A stretch of DNA of 64,000 nt. Origin: Thelonectria olida. Its lineage: Eukaryota; Ascomycota; Sordariomycetes; Hypocreales; Nectriaceae. The translations under genes and the position numbers were made by a program. The notes under the pieces were generated by a model, which saw only the letters and a list, made by a program, of their open reading frames with translations, was not told the origin of the DNA and searched no databases. The stretch is from contig JAGPYM010000009.1 in the NCBI GenBank assembly GCA_020736575.1, positions 682,001 to 746,000 of the forward strand, written 5' to 3'. Shown one piece after another: positions 1-11,606 of this stretch (position 1 is the stretch's first letter; every line of letters starts with the position of its first letter).

Positions 1-1123
1 AGGCTTGTGGTGCAGATGAGAGGTAGACCCTGGATGATATAGTAATGCCAGGGGTTGCGGCCGTAGAAGACAGCGAGGGACTTTGAGATGTTAAAGTAGA
101 GCCAGTTGTAAGGAGGAAAGGTCCAGAAACCAAAATACATGCGGTCCGAAGCTGCGGAGAAGGCGAGGACAAGGGAGCCGCAAAGAAAAGCCTCACGCAC
201 TAGGACAAAGATAGTCGAGACGGTAAGAGGTGAACGACCCTGAAGTGTAAGACGGGTGAAGGCAACGAAGACAATGGTTGCCCAGATGAGGACGTTGGTT
301 GGGCGAAGAACGACGGCGATAGCGGCGAGGCAGAGAGATGCTCGGAGGGACCACAGACTTTGGAGGACGGGAGCTGGTTTGGGGTTTTCCTTTGTGACGT
401 GGGCAACGCCAAGGAGGTCCCAGGGCCAGAAGTAGAGAGCCATGACGGTGAGGGTGGTCTCGAGGGAGTTTGAGAAAGTTCGTGTAGAACAGTACCATTG
501 CCAGGGGTTGAAGAGTTGGAGGAAGAGCTATTCATGATGAGCCGCCTAGCGCTTTCAAGCCGGACAAGTCGACTTACCGTGAAGAACGAGACGTTACTGT
601 TGGGTCCAAAAATGACAACAGCCAATTGCCATGTGAACCAGTCTCCAAGGGCAGCGATGCCAGCCTGCAGGAAGCTAGGGGCGGCTACGAGGATGGAAGC
701 ACGGAGGACATTGCCAACGGGGAGAAAAGAGGATAGAGCCTCAGCTACGAGATAGACGCCGGAGAAGAGGGCGGGATGGAGAGAAGATCTGAGTTGGTAT
801 TTCCATTCCTAGTGATGAGTTAGTGAGAAGTGAGTGTGAAAGGGAGGGAAACAAATACACACCCAAGTCAACCATGCACCGCTCTTGGACCCGAATGCCA
901 GGTCCCAGGCGGGTTCCAGGGCTTGAAAGTACTCATCGGGCTGGAAAAACGTGGCGATCCACCAGGCGTTGATGAGGCGGATGATGAAGATGCTGCGGAG
1001 GAAGATGGGACGGTTGATGCGATTGCGGGTGTCGTCGACGAGGGAGTCGATTGGAGAAGGCGATTGAGAAGGATCTGGATTGGATGAGGGTGTTGCGTCT
1101 TTTTCCTTTTGCGTCGACGCCAT
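1..1123 (-). CDS. gpi10: GPI mannosyltransferase 3 (PIG-B/Gpi10), 5' part, runs off left edge
   Basis: Glycosyltransferase family 22 enzyme that adds the third mannose to the glycosylphosphatidylinositol precursor in the ER lumen, using dolichol-phosphate-mannose. The start is the ATG at 1123. Exons are 1123-863, 808-578 and 527-1, with a stretch ending off the window; introns have GTGTGT and GTAAGT donors and TAG acceptors, and all joins keep frame (87 + 77 + 175 codons visible). After an N-terminal Ser/Pro-rich tail, the first membrane segment is followed by the luminal motif FQPDEYFQ, the acidic pair used by this family, then [11 protein letters not shown] across the first splice and [14 protein letters not shown] after the second, which are typical of PIG-B. 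Several hydrophobic segments follow. About two thirds of a usual 500-600 residue protein is present. Other GT22 members (ALG9, ALG12, SMP3) are less likely on these motifs. Confidence 0.85.
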
Positions 1124-3389
1124 GGTTTGCTGTCGTTTGAACCAGCTCAGTGAAAGCTGGGGGACGTTGAGCTTGAGCTCCGTTTTGGAGCAAAGTGGTT
1201 TCTTTCCGTTTTGGGATCTCGGTGAATGAAGCTGGAAGGTGTGGGAGGTGGGGGACTCTCGCGGTTCTGATTGGCTGCTGACCGAGCGAGCCCGAATAGC
1301 CGTTTGAATTCCATTGATCTGCACACCAAAAAAACTCGACGTCCAGCATCAGCCACAACCAAGCCTTGCACCATCCTCATCATCATCATCATCATCATCA
1401 TGTGGCATCATGACTGACTCAATGGAAAGTTGCCCAGGCTGCCAGGTTTCCGGAGTAAGACGATGATGACGCTGATGGCAGCCATTGCACAGAATGATTC
1501 TAGTAACGTACGAATACTTTGTTAGGTGCCGACGTTGAGCAGCAGGCGGTGTACGGATACCTGGCAAGTGGATGCTTGTTCCCATCATGGCCGGCGGCGA
1601 CCTCGTCTCGAGTTCGATTTACTGTTTGACCTGGGCTGTTTGTTTGTTTGAGGTTTTATGTCCTGTCCAATTGTACGTAATGGCGGTGGCACGCAGCGGC
1701 CGCATCGTACGTAAGAGTGTGGTGCAAGGCGCGCCCGAGGCTGTCATGTGGCTGGGTCAGCGAATGAGGATGGAGGGAGGACTACATACTATCACAGTCA
1801 GCAAGCCTCAGATAACTATCTTCCATGGAACTTGCTCTTCCAGATACTAATTCGGAGAGTCCGTACAATAACTGTCCAGTCTAGTTGCTTACGTCCTTCT
1901 CGATCCGCGTACCATCGCAGCCCATACAACCGTCTGCTATTCTCCTCTCCTCTACCACTGCCCGGCGTCGGCCGGGGTGGGCACCATCGGCATAAACCGT
2001 GGAGTCTTCCATGCTCTATCCACACCACCTGGCCCGTGGTCCGAGTCGGGCGGTCTTTGCAACTCCGCAGAGGCCGGCGGGCGCTGAGAGGATAGATGGA
2101 TGGATTCATGCCGGCGGCCATGATCCAAGTGCCAACGGTGATGTTTGAGGCGGGCTGACACCGTATGTTGTTCTCGATACTGTCAGCCGCAGCCATCACA
2201 TCAAAGACAGGACCTGGCTCAGTACGGATACTGAATATTCGCCCTGGAAGCGGTTACAATCAGACACCGGAAACGCCGTCAACAGCCACAGGTACCATGA
2301 CACTCTCGCTATGCATTCATTCCAGCAGGCGGATGTGAATGTCTCGGTAATAAATGGCCCTCCATTGGCCCCGCCAACTCAATGCTGTTCGAGTTGCCCC
2401 CCCTTTTGGGTCCCTTGTGCCCCTTGCCCCTCTCTTCGACCCCAGATCGTTCTCTCGTTTGCCTGTCACTTTACCCCCAAATCTAACGCCCCAAACCAAA
2501 TAGGGCAGTCATCCAGATTTGCGGCTCTGTCTATCTGTGAGGGGGAGAGATCATGACGCAAATGGGCTGAATGTCAACAACCCCAGAAAAGCCGTGTAAA
2601 GAGATATATCGACATCTCAACATCTCTCTTCCATCAGAGAAAGCGGCTGGCCACGGCAACTTCTCGCAAAATCCTAATCCTATGATGCAGGGGTGTGTGT
2701 GTGCGTGTGTGCGCGCGCCCGCTTTCTCTGTGCTCAGGTGGTTCCCTTTATCTTCTTTTCCCACGCCTTCGCTTTCAACTGCACTTAGGGGAACGTGATG
2801 GAAAGTCGAGAAGAAGACACTTACTTTAGAGGTTTAGTTTCCTGTAGGAACGACTCAATGCCCAACAATGGGTTTGTAGTAATAATTACCTAAAATCGCC
2901 TTTCCCCGCTGCGAGACTGATTCCGTCACCCGAGTCGCCTGATTTGATTGACTTTGAGTCTTGGTCTTGGGTCTTGGTGGTTTTTTTTTTTTTCATGATG
3001 CCGCCCACCGCTGCCGCCGCCGCCCTCTCTCCCTTCCCTTCCCACACACACCCGACACGCACAACGTTGCCGCATGCAATCCCCGTCCGATTGATCTGTT
3101 CTTTTCCTCCGCGCCTCCGTCTTTCCTCCGGTTCCGCATTGCCACTGTCGTGTCCATTTTCCTTAAAGACCCTCGACGTTCCCGTCCACCCGTTTCCCGA
3201 CTTTGTCTCTCCTTCTCTCTCTCTTCTCTCTTCTTCATTCCACCAGACAAAGATAAACCCTCTCAATCACTCCAAGAACTTATCTTTTCAGCTTCCGGTA
3301 CTTCTCCCTTCCTTTTCCAGTCCCTCCTCCCAATTGTTGTCACCATTGGCGTGCAACGCAACCTCGTCGACTGTTAGCTAACCGCCGTC
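1124..3389. other. Intergenic region between gpi10 and ornithine aminotransferase
   Basis: Divergent promoter region. I see no supported gene. It holds an 8-copy CAT microsatellite at 1378-1401, an alternating purine-pyrimidine TG/CG run near 2694-2718, and from about 3000 on a strongly pyrimidine-rich leader for the aminotransferase. Open frames here have no recognisable protein similarity and the longest (2944-3381) is just the leader read as protein. Confidence 0.6.
1378..1401. repeat. (CAT)8 trinucleotide microsatellite
   Basis: Eight perfect CAT units in the region upstream of gpi10. No coding frame is supported across it. It is likely length-polymorphic. Confidence 0.9.
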
Positions 3390-3455
3390 ATGACACTCCA
3401 GAACTCTCTCCGGCATTGCCCCTCACCCCGCCATAACCAACAGAACACCATATAA
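3390..3455 (+). promoter_or_regulatory. Upstream ORF in the ornithine aminotransferase leader (21 codons)
   Basis: An ATG with a purine at -3 opens a 21-codon frame (MTLQNSLRHC to QQNTI) that ends in TAA 15 bases before the aminotransferase ATG at 3471. Its short distance to the main start makes it a candidate translational control element. It shows no visible similarity to the known arginine attenuator peptide. Whether it is in the mRNA depends on the transcription start, which cannot be seen here. Confidence 0.5.
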
Positions 3456-3470
3456 CTACCAACCATCACA

Positions 3471-4929
3471 ATGGCCCCCCACGCCGACGTCCAGGCGTCG
3501 TCCAACGGCACCGAGTCTCGATTCCACGTCTCTTCCACCGAGACTGCCATTGAGATTGAGGAGGAGTATGCCGCCCACAACTACCACCCTCTGCCCGTCG
3601 TCTTCGCCCGCGCCCAAGGCGTCAACGTCTGGGACCCCGAGGGCCGCCAGTACCTCGACTTCCTCTCTGCCTACAGCGCTGTCAACCAGGGCCACTGCCA
3701 CCCCGAGCTTGTCAAGGCCCTGACCGAGCAGGCCAGCCGATTGACTCTGAGCTCTCGAGCTTTCTACAACGATGTCTTCCCCAAGTGGGCTGAGAAGGTC
3801 CGCAACGTCTTCGGCTACGACATGGTCCTCCCCATGTGCACTGGTGCCGAGGCTGTTGAGACTGCCATCAAGGTCGCTCGCAAGTGGGCGTACAAGACCA
3901 AGGGCGTTCCCCAGGACAAGGCCTGGGTGTTTGGTGTCCAGAACAACTTCCACGGCCGAACTGTACGTCATCATTTCCCACCCGAGCCAGTTGAGTCGGA
4001 ATAAACGCAGTTGCTAATATTTGTACCCAGATGGCTGCCATTACTCTCTCGGTCGATCCCGACTCAAGGGAGAACTACGGTCCTTACGTCCCCAACATTG
4101 GCGCCGCCAACCCTACCACTGGTGCCCCCATTCGATACAACAACATTGCCGATCTGGAGGAGGTCCTCGAGGCTCATGGCCATGAGACTGCTGCCTTCAT
4201 CTGCGAGCCCATCCAGGGTGAGGCTGGTGTCGTGGTCCCCGATGAGGGCTACCTCTCCGCGGTCCAGGCTCTCTGCAAAAAGCACAACGTCCTCTTCATC
4301 TGCGACGAGATCCAGACCGGCATTGCCCGAACTGGCCGCATGCTCTGCTCTCAGTGGGCCGAGATCAAGCCCGATATCGTCACCTTGGGCAAGGCCATCT
4401 CCGGCGGCATGTACCCTGTGAGCTGCATTCTCAGCAGCAAGGAGATCATGTTGGTCGTCGAGCCCGGTACCCACGGCTCCACCTACGGCGGCAACCCCCT
4501 GGGATGTGCCGTGTCCATCCGTGCGCTTGAGATTATCGAGGAGGAGGATCTGATCGCCAAGGCTGAGAAGTTTGGCCAGATCTTCCGAGACAGCCTTGCT
4601 GCGCTCAACTCACCCATCCTCAAGGTCATCCGAGGAAAGGGTCTCCTGAACGCCGTTGTCATTGATGAGGGGGCTGCTGACGGCCGAACCGCCTGGGATC
4701 TCTGCCTGTTGCTCAAGAGCAAGGGCCTTTTGGTAAGTGCTGCTGGCTACTAATACTGTTCCGAAAACATATACTGACATTGCATGAATAGGCCAAGCCC
4801 ACCCACGGCGATATCATCCGATTCGCGCCACCCCTAGTGATTTCCGAGGAGGAGCTCCAGAAGGGAATCAACATCATCGTCGAGGCTATCAAGGAGCTTC
4901 CTACCGTGGAGAAGGCCAAGGGCCACTAA
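3471..4929 (+). CDS. otaA: Ornithine aminotransferase
   Basis: PLP-dependent class III aminotransferase that converts ornithine and 2-oxoglutarate to glutamate semialdehyde and glutamate, a step of arginine catabolism; fungal forms are cytosolic and no presequence is seen. Exons are 3471-3962, 4031-4732 and 4792-4929 (443 residues, the usual family size). The start codon has a CACAATGG context. Motifs in order: [21 protein letters not shown] near the N-terminus, the cofactor-site segment [25 protein letters not shown], and the Schiff-base lysine in [13 protein letters not shown] (Lys285). The final short exon gives the C-terminal IRFAPPLVI segment. The name car2 is used for the yeast orthologue. 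A short upstream ORF precedes it. GABA transaminase at 36.8 kb is a distant paralogue, not a recent duplicate. Confidence 0.96.
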
Positions 4930-7900
4930 GCAGTGACTATTTCTCTCTTTTCTCTTGTGTACGACCAAACCAGACGAACCTGAGCGCGAGCTCCGAAGGC
5001 ACTTGGCATGATTTGGTGTTTTTTTGAGAAACAAAACTTTGGGGTATGGCCCCGAGGTACGGGGCCGGGAAACGAAAACGAGACATGAAAGATATACCTG
5101 ACAGCGATTCTCGGGAAGGCGTTTTTGCAATTTGCATGGGTTCCGTGACATTGCGTCGTTGTTTTTGTACAACTTTGGATACCCCGCCGGAGCCAGGGAT
5201 TACAGGAAACCAGTTATGAAACAAAAGATATTTCCCCCATTCTGTGTTGGCCGTGGACGCTTGTGAAGGCTGTGGTTTGTGTGAGAATGCAAGAAGAATC
5301 GTGATGGACGAGCGGGGAGAGTATGCAGGTGTCCGCTCTCCTCGCGTAAGTGAAACCTGGTTTATTCAGCAAGCACGTGAATGAGGGGACGTGATATCAA
5401 GGCTACTAAGTTCGGTGCACAGGCAACAATCACAGGTGAGACGCCCGTCGAGGCACGAACGGCGGGCTATGGAAGGCAGAGGCGTCAAGGTGCAGGAGTC
5501 CAGCATAAAGTTGCGGGGCAGGCAGACTTGAAGTCAAGCAAGGCCCAAGCGGCGCCACTACAGATTGCGAGAGTATCTTCACGGCGAGGACGAAAGGGTG
5601 AGATTGTTCACATCAAGGTGAAAGGGGTGGCGTGCGGGAGGGGGCTGCGATTGGGCCTAATCCTGTCCTTCAAGGTGTGTACCTGTCGAGGCGTGGAAGA
5701 AGGGGGGAACACTTGATAGACGAATGCATATCATGGGTACAATATGTCGGGCATTATCCGGCGGGCGAAGATGAGTTGTCCAGTGGTTATGACGGGCCTC
5801 GAGAGATGCCGCAGAGGTGCATGCGTGTAAGTGCATGCAATATATGCTCGCTTTGCGTATGGGTGGGTGTGATGGATTACTGGATCGAGCGAGTGCTTGG
5901 ACTGCACGAGTTACCTCTCTGCATCTGATGGCCGTGATGGATGCTAGGGGGGTGGGATCGGCGAATTGGGTTATTACATGGGAGGACGTGTGAAGAGAGA
6001 GACAATTGTGAATTGAGGCGGTTGGACTTGAGGCCAGAACAATCAATTGGGTGGTGACTAGTTGGGAGACGTGGGGGCCAGGGTAGGACTGTGTTTCGGC
6101 AGGCAGACGAAGAACTTTGGAATTCGGCTTTGGCACGGGTGTTTTCCCTTTTGTGCACTTCTTTCTTTGAGAAATCGGTGATAGCGGCATGCACGGCAAT
6201 TATGCGGGTTTTCGCATGGCATGGTTGGATGTCATGGACGTTTGGCAGAGTTTGGGTGGGATGGTTTTTTGAGAAAGCGCATGTTTAGGACCACGGGATT
6301 TTGGGTCAGAGAAGGTGTTGGGGAGGGGGAATAACATGTCACTGGAAAGCATCGTATGTTACGAGTATAGGACAACAAGAGGCATTTAGTTTGCAAGTCG
6401 ATGTGGTATTTCCACGAAAAAGTGGTTTGTTGTTGTTTCGGTCTTGAAACGATGGAGAGCGAGATGACGCCATGTTTTGTGCTGCGGATGCAGGGCGATT
6501 AGATAGTGTATGTATGTAGTTACTGTGCAGTTGTTTTGCGCATGGGGCGATGAGATGATGCATGCGCTGCAAGAGAAGAGGAGATGGGTGAATGGAGACA
6601 GACGAAAAGGACGAGGAATGAGAAGGGAGCACACGTGGTCGAGGGCGTCATCTGATGGCATCAGGAGCCAATGAGGCATGATGAAGGGCTTTGTTGATTG
6701 AGTAATGGCGAGAGTTGTAGTTTGGTTCTGAGAGGGGTTGTTGAGGCAGAGTCATTATAAAGGATGTTTTAATGCCTCGACGAAACTATTGCCCATCAAT
6801 ATTTTGGTCTGTTCCGATGGTGATGGGAGCAGGGAGTTTCCAGTTGTCCAAGTTAACATGCTATCTTGTGCCATGACGATGAGAGGCACTCGGTGTAAGA
6901 CATTGCGGGGTTAGCGGTTGGGCAGGTGAGACATGTAGCAAACTAACTAACTCGAAAAGAAGTGAGGATCGATATGATGTGATGGCGCGGGATGCCTTTT
7001 ATGGAGGAATCGGGGAGGATGTGATGTGATGGATGGGTGGGCTTGGCAGCCCAGAACGTTTGTAGACAAAACACTCGGAGAGAGATAAGGAGGGATTCAA
7101 TATCAATCTATGGCACATGGGACAAACGGGCTTGTCTCTTTCCTCTTTCCTTCTCAGGATAGCTGCTTTGGTTGCAGATAACTTGTGCATCCAATTCATG
7201 CCTCTCGTCGTCGTCGTGCCACACCATAACGCTATGTGAGGGGCATCGATCCAAGGCACACTGTGCAATTGACCAAATCATGGCAACACACGTATCGACG
7301 TAGCATGTGTGCCTTAAAAAGGATCAAAGTGCACACGAACGAGGCAGCATTTTGCGGGGGAGATGATGAAGGTGGTGAGCACGAATGACGAGAGTCATGT
7401 CTCTCAAGGTTTTGGTGCCGAGATGTGTCATTCAATGACAACCCCAAGGCAGCAGAGTCGCAGTCTCGACAAAGTAAACAGAAAATCACATCAGATTTTA
7501 TTCGCTGGATGCGGAGAATTTACACACATCAACGTTTCGTGGCGCCATATTTCCGTCTAAGAACGAGATTCGGGGGATGTGACTGGACCATGTTTCATCC
7601 AGTGCACATCAACGAGTTTGAGATTGATGGACGGCATATCTGCGTAACTGGGGAGGGGTTCTAGGCCTAGGTTTCTCTTTTCCTGCTGATTAAACGGTAA
7701 AAGTCCCGACATGTCTCGACCCTGTTGGCATGTTCCGTCGTCCTGCATCGACCCCATTTTGGGGAACCCGCTCTGGGTTGAGGCGCTCACAAGGGTCAAT
7801 CAATCGAGCCAGAGTTAGAGCCCATGGACGCAGTGGGTCGGACGCGGTTTGCCGAGCAAGCGAGACAATCAAAAAGACGGGGGACTGGGCACATGTAGTT

Positions 7901-10900
7901 ATCTCGTATCTATCAACAAGGGCTTGATAGCATCCGGATACGATCTGCCTTGTTGCGGTCGCTGTTGTTATTGTTGTTGACTCGAGGTTGGTTAGGTGTT
8001 GGCGGTGATCATGACGGCCGAAGATCTCACCTCTGAGGCGTTGCCGTGCTGCCTAGTAGACGAACTCCAACATCAAATCCATCACTCATCTCGCGTGCTT
8101 CATGGCGAGCGACCTCTCGTCCGCTGACGCCATCACAATCTGGCCCGACATTTCGCCATCCGAGACCGCTTCATCGTTCATGCAAACACGGTCCCGTCTC
8201 GGACCACGCCCTATCCAGCCAGCCAGTCAGTCGTGCTACCATTTTTATTTTGTCGGTAGCCGCCGCAAGAAACGAACAATTGGGGACGATGCTGTTTCCC
8301 CAATTGTGAAGTTGAACCACCACACCCACAGCGGAACCAAAACGATAAGCGCTGGAACGACGAACCGCTTGTGGGAGGTCCCCCCATGACGGCCGGGCCG
8401 GTCTGGGGGTGAAGGGGTCCAGATGGAACTAACTTAGCAATCTGGGTCCTTTGAAGTGTCGGGTTCTTATCTGAGAGTCGAGGGCTGAGAGCTGGTCGAT
8501 CTATGGCCCGTTTCTCCCTGGCTGGCTTGCGGACAACAGCAAAGGAGATAACTAGAGGTGCATATTATCTATGGAGCAATAAGGTGAAGTGATACGCCTC
8601 GATGGGACTGTGAGCCTTGGTGGCAGAACAAGCAACAAACTACATAGTGGGACACAAGTACAGCATCAACGTCGCATCATGATTTGCCTTTGTGTGCCTG
8701 ATGAGGCGAAACGAAGGACCAAACCAACCCCCTCTCTCCCTTGCAAGGTGAGCATCGAAGCGGCGGAGGTGCACAGGGACAACGGGGGAGGGAAGCGGCG
8801 CAGCCAAGCAAGGCAAACTGGCCTTCGCTTTGGCTGCACGAAGCTGTAGGACTTTCTCACGATGCCGCCGAAAGGCTGTCAATTCGTTCCGTCTCCATTC
8901 CAGGTTGAAGAGTGTGGTGGGGCGGCTCTGCATTCTGTCTGGGCGAGTCGTCTGAGCCGAAGGAAGTTCTGGCCATGTGTTTGGACGCATTGGCGCAGGA
9001 CTTGTATGACTCTTGCTCTGTGACTCTGGAATAGTTTCCTCCGTGCGCGCGGGCGGGGTGAGCCGGGATGTGACTGTTTGACCGAGTCGTTGCATGGAGG
9101 AGAGAGGCTGGTGGTGCAAAGTACAGAGTTGAGCTCAAAGCAGGCATTGGCGAATTGGGAGGAGAGAGGCTGAAGAGGCGCTACGGAGCAGGCAGACGGA
9201 CGCTGAAGAGCGGGAGAGATTGGCCCCCAGTCCGTCAAGGCATCTCTATCTGTGTGACACCGAGGGATGTTGCTAGGAGCCCGTCTCCGACGGCCGGACA
9301 GGAGAGTCCGTCCTAGTTGCAAGAACTCAACTGGACTCAACTCGCTGCCCTGGACGCTGCGGCGGAAACTGGGCAACAGGGCTCCGAGCGAATTCTCTTT
9401 CCCATGCGTTCCTCCTCTCTTGTCCATGTCGAGTCCCTTGCACCAAGAAGAAAAGAAAAAAACAGGGCGATCACGAGTGCACATCCCAGGTCATCCAGGA
9501 CACCCACCCCCCGTTCAATCATCGATGCCAATGCCAGTTGCGTGGGTGGCCTGGACAAGTGAGATCCCCTGCGTCAGTGCGTCAGGTGGTTGCGCGTGGG
9601 GACAAGGCCGTCAGAAGGGTACTTCTCTCCAAGCAGCATCGACGCCGGTTTAGCAGGTACAGCTTCGACATGACGGCGTCTTTGGAACTACTTCCGTCAC
9701 CCATGCCCAGCTCATGGCCACGCCCCCTTGCCCCTTGCCTTTGCTGGCCACCCACACTCGCTCTCCAATAAGCAGCGGCTGTCAGCAACAAGGGGGACAA
9801 ACAGCCACTGACTGCGCTGCGGTAGTTGGGGGCCTGCCTGAGGGAGGACCAAAAGGCGTCCGTGTTGGCCTCCTCGCCTCAGTTCAATGCAGATGGATAC
9901 CTGGCACTGCTGGTATCTCGGGCGGTGGAGTTACCTGACCAGGCCCAGTTTTGCAAGTACCGATTCTATGGCGATCACAAGGCACGATACCAGCCGGAGC
10001 ATGTCACTTCTCGAATTCTTGCCTGGAGGTCGCTGCGAAGAGGTCCCCACCCGCCCACACACACTCACACGTCCCCCAGCAAATCCACCATTTCTAGAAG
10101 CAGTCGTAGCACGAGCTTACCTCAACTCGACCTTACCTTGACGGTGCCGCCTATGACTGTGAATGCACAAAGTACGTATCCCCAGACAAGCAGCATTGAA
10201 TTTCTTGTCTCTCTTCTCTCCCCTTCTTGTCCCGTCTCGTCTCTTGTCTGAATCTATTTCATCTGATAACTAAGCAGCTCTCCTCTCTTTCATCCCTCTC
10301 TCCCCTCCCTTCAGCCCTTTTCAACTTAAATTATCGTCCCCCAGCCGGCACCTTCTCTCTCGCTTTCCCCACCATCTCTGTCCCTCTTTTAGGTCCGTCC
10401 GCCTCGTCCGTTGCCGTTGCCGCTCAATCGTGACGCAACTTGCTTGGGCTGCTTGCCCACCACAACTCACACGCGCTCGCTCGCCCATCATAGCACCCAT
10501 CCCAAAGCATTGATCCAAGCAAACGGTGACCAGCAGCACCCAGCACTCGCTCGCATCACACCCCCTCCTCCTCCCTCCCCCCTGGGCCCCTACCTGACCT
10601 CTACTGGACTGGTGCTACTAATCCCATCCTTTCTCAACGTCCACCCGCGAACACGACGCCACCGTGCTCAGCTTCAACGACAGCCTTCTTATTTACCGAG
10701 TCACCGCCTTCTCTGTCGTCGCTCCCCTTTCGATTTCCATCTGCATCGGCTTGACTCGTGTGGTCCCTTGCTTGTCCCAAGAAAAACTACCCGGCCCGGC
10801 ACCTGCCAAACCGTCCCCAAATATCAAGGGTCCATCCCCCCCTTCTGCGTCCTCTGGCTCTGGCTCTGGGACCAACACTCCGATTGCGCTCATCACCTTC

Positions 10901-11503
10901 AACGGCCGCTTCGTATCTGGCGCCGCCAACGCCTCGGAGCGCCTCGTCATGTTAGTCACCTGTCCATCCGCCAATCCCTCCTCCTCCGCCTATCCCTATT
11001 CTTGACCTTGTCCTCTCTCCCTATCTGCCAAGCATATTCCGGTCCGTCGCCTTCTAGCCCGTCCTTGCGCTTTCCTAACTCGGCTTTCGTAATCCCATGC
11101 CCCATCACCGTCATACACACACAATCCCGCCATCCTCGCAACCTCGTTTGTCATCCATCTTTGTCTTCCTTCATCAACCACTGTTCTCGCTCTTCGCTCT
11201 CGACCTTTTCATCATGCCCCCCTTCTCGCTTCCATCAACCTTTCAACTTTCCATCAACTGACTCTTGAACCCTCGACCCTGCAGATAGCCACGAACAGGT
11301 CCACTCGTAAATACCCGCCCTTCAGCCTCGGCCGTACTGTTCGCATTTCATCCTCGTCGACTGCTTGTCCCATCAACAGTCCACCGACCCAGCTCTATCC
11401 TCTCTAGCCGTCGAGAACCGAATCCTGTCCTCCCACCCACCATCCTACTTGCCCCCTTGTGTATCCTCGACCCTCGCGACCGCCGCTTGATCCCATCGTT
11501 TAC
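4930..11503. other. Long region with no recognisable gene (about 6.6 kb)
   Basis: From the 3' end of ornithine aminotransferase to the ATG1 leader I can support no conserved protein on either strand. Open frames are short, overlap one another on both strands and lack family motifs. The last 1.4 kb (about 10,150-11,600) is C/T-rich, as in a long fungal leader, and contains a coding-like stretch discussed in the findings (10664-11005). Non-coding RNA, fast-evolving small genes or a long ATG1 leader remain possible. Confidence 0.5.
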
Positions 11504-11545
11504 ATGACGAACCCATCCGCAATCGACGTCTTTCGAACCTTATAG
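11504..11545 (+). promoter_or_regulatory. Upstream ORF in the ATG1 leader (13 codons)
   Basis: A 13-codon frame, MTNPSAIDVFRTL, opens at 11504 and stops at TAG 11543-11545, 61 bases before the ATG1 start. The base at -3 is T, so the context is moderate to weak. It could tune ATG1 translation if the leader includes it. Confidence 0.4.
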
Positions 11546-11606
11546 GCCTTAGGGCTATAATCCATTCCGACTGTCTTCCTGCCGTCGCCAACTCCATCAG
11601 GAAGCC

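Noticed and set aside
10411..11268. A 285-codon plus-strand open frame upstream of ATG1
   Set aside because: Its product is rich in Ser, Pro, His, Arg and Leu from reading C/T-rich leader sequence, shows no domain, and overlaps another equally plausible frame.
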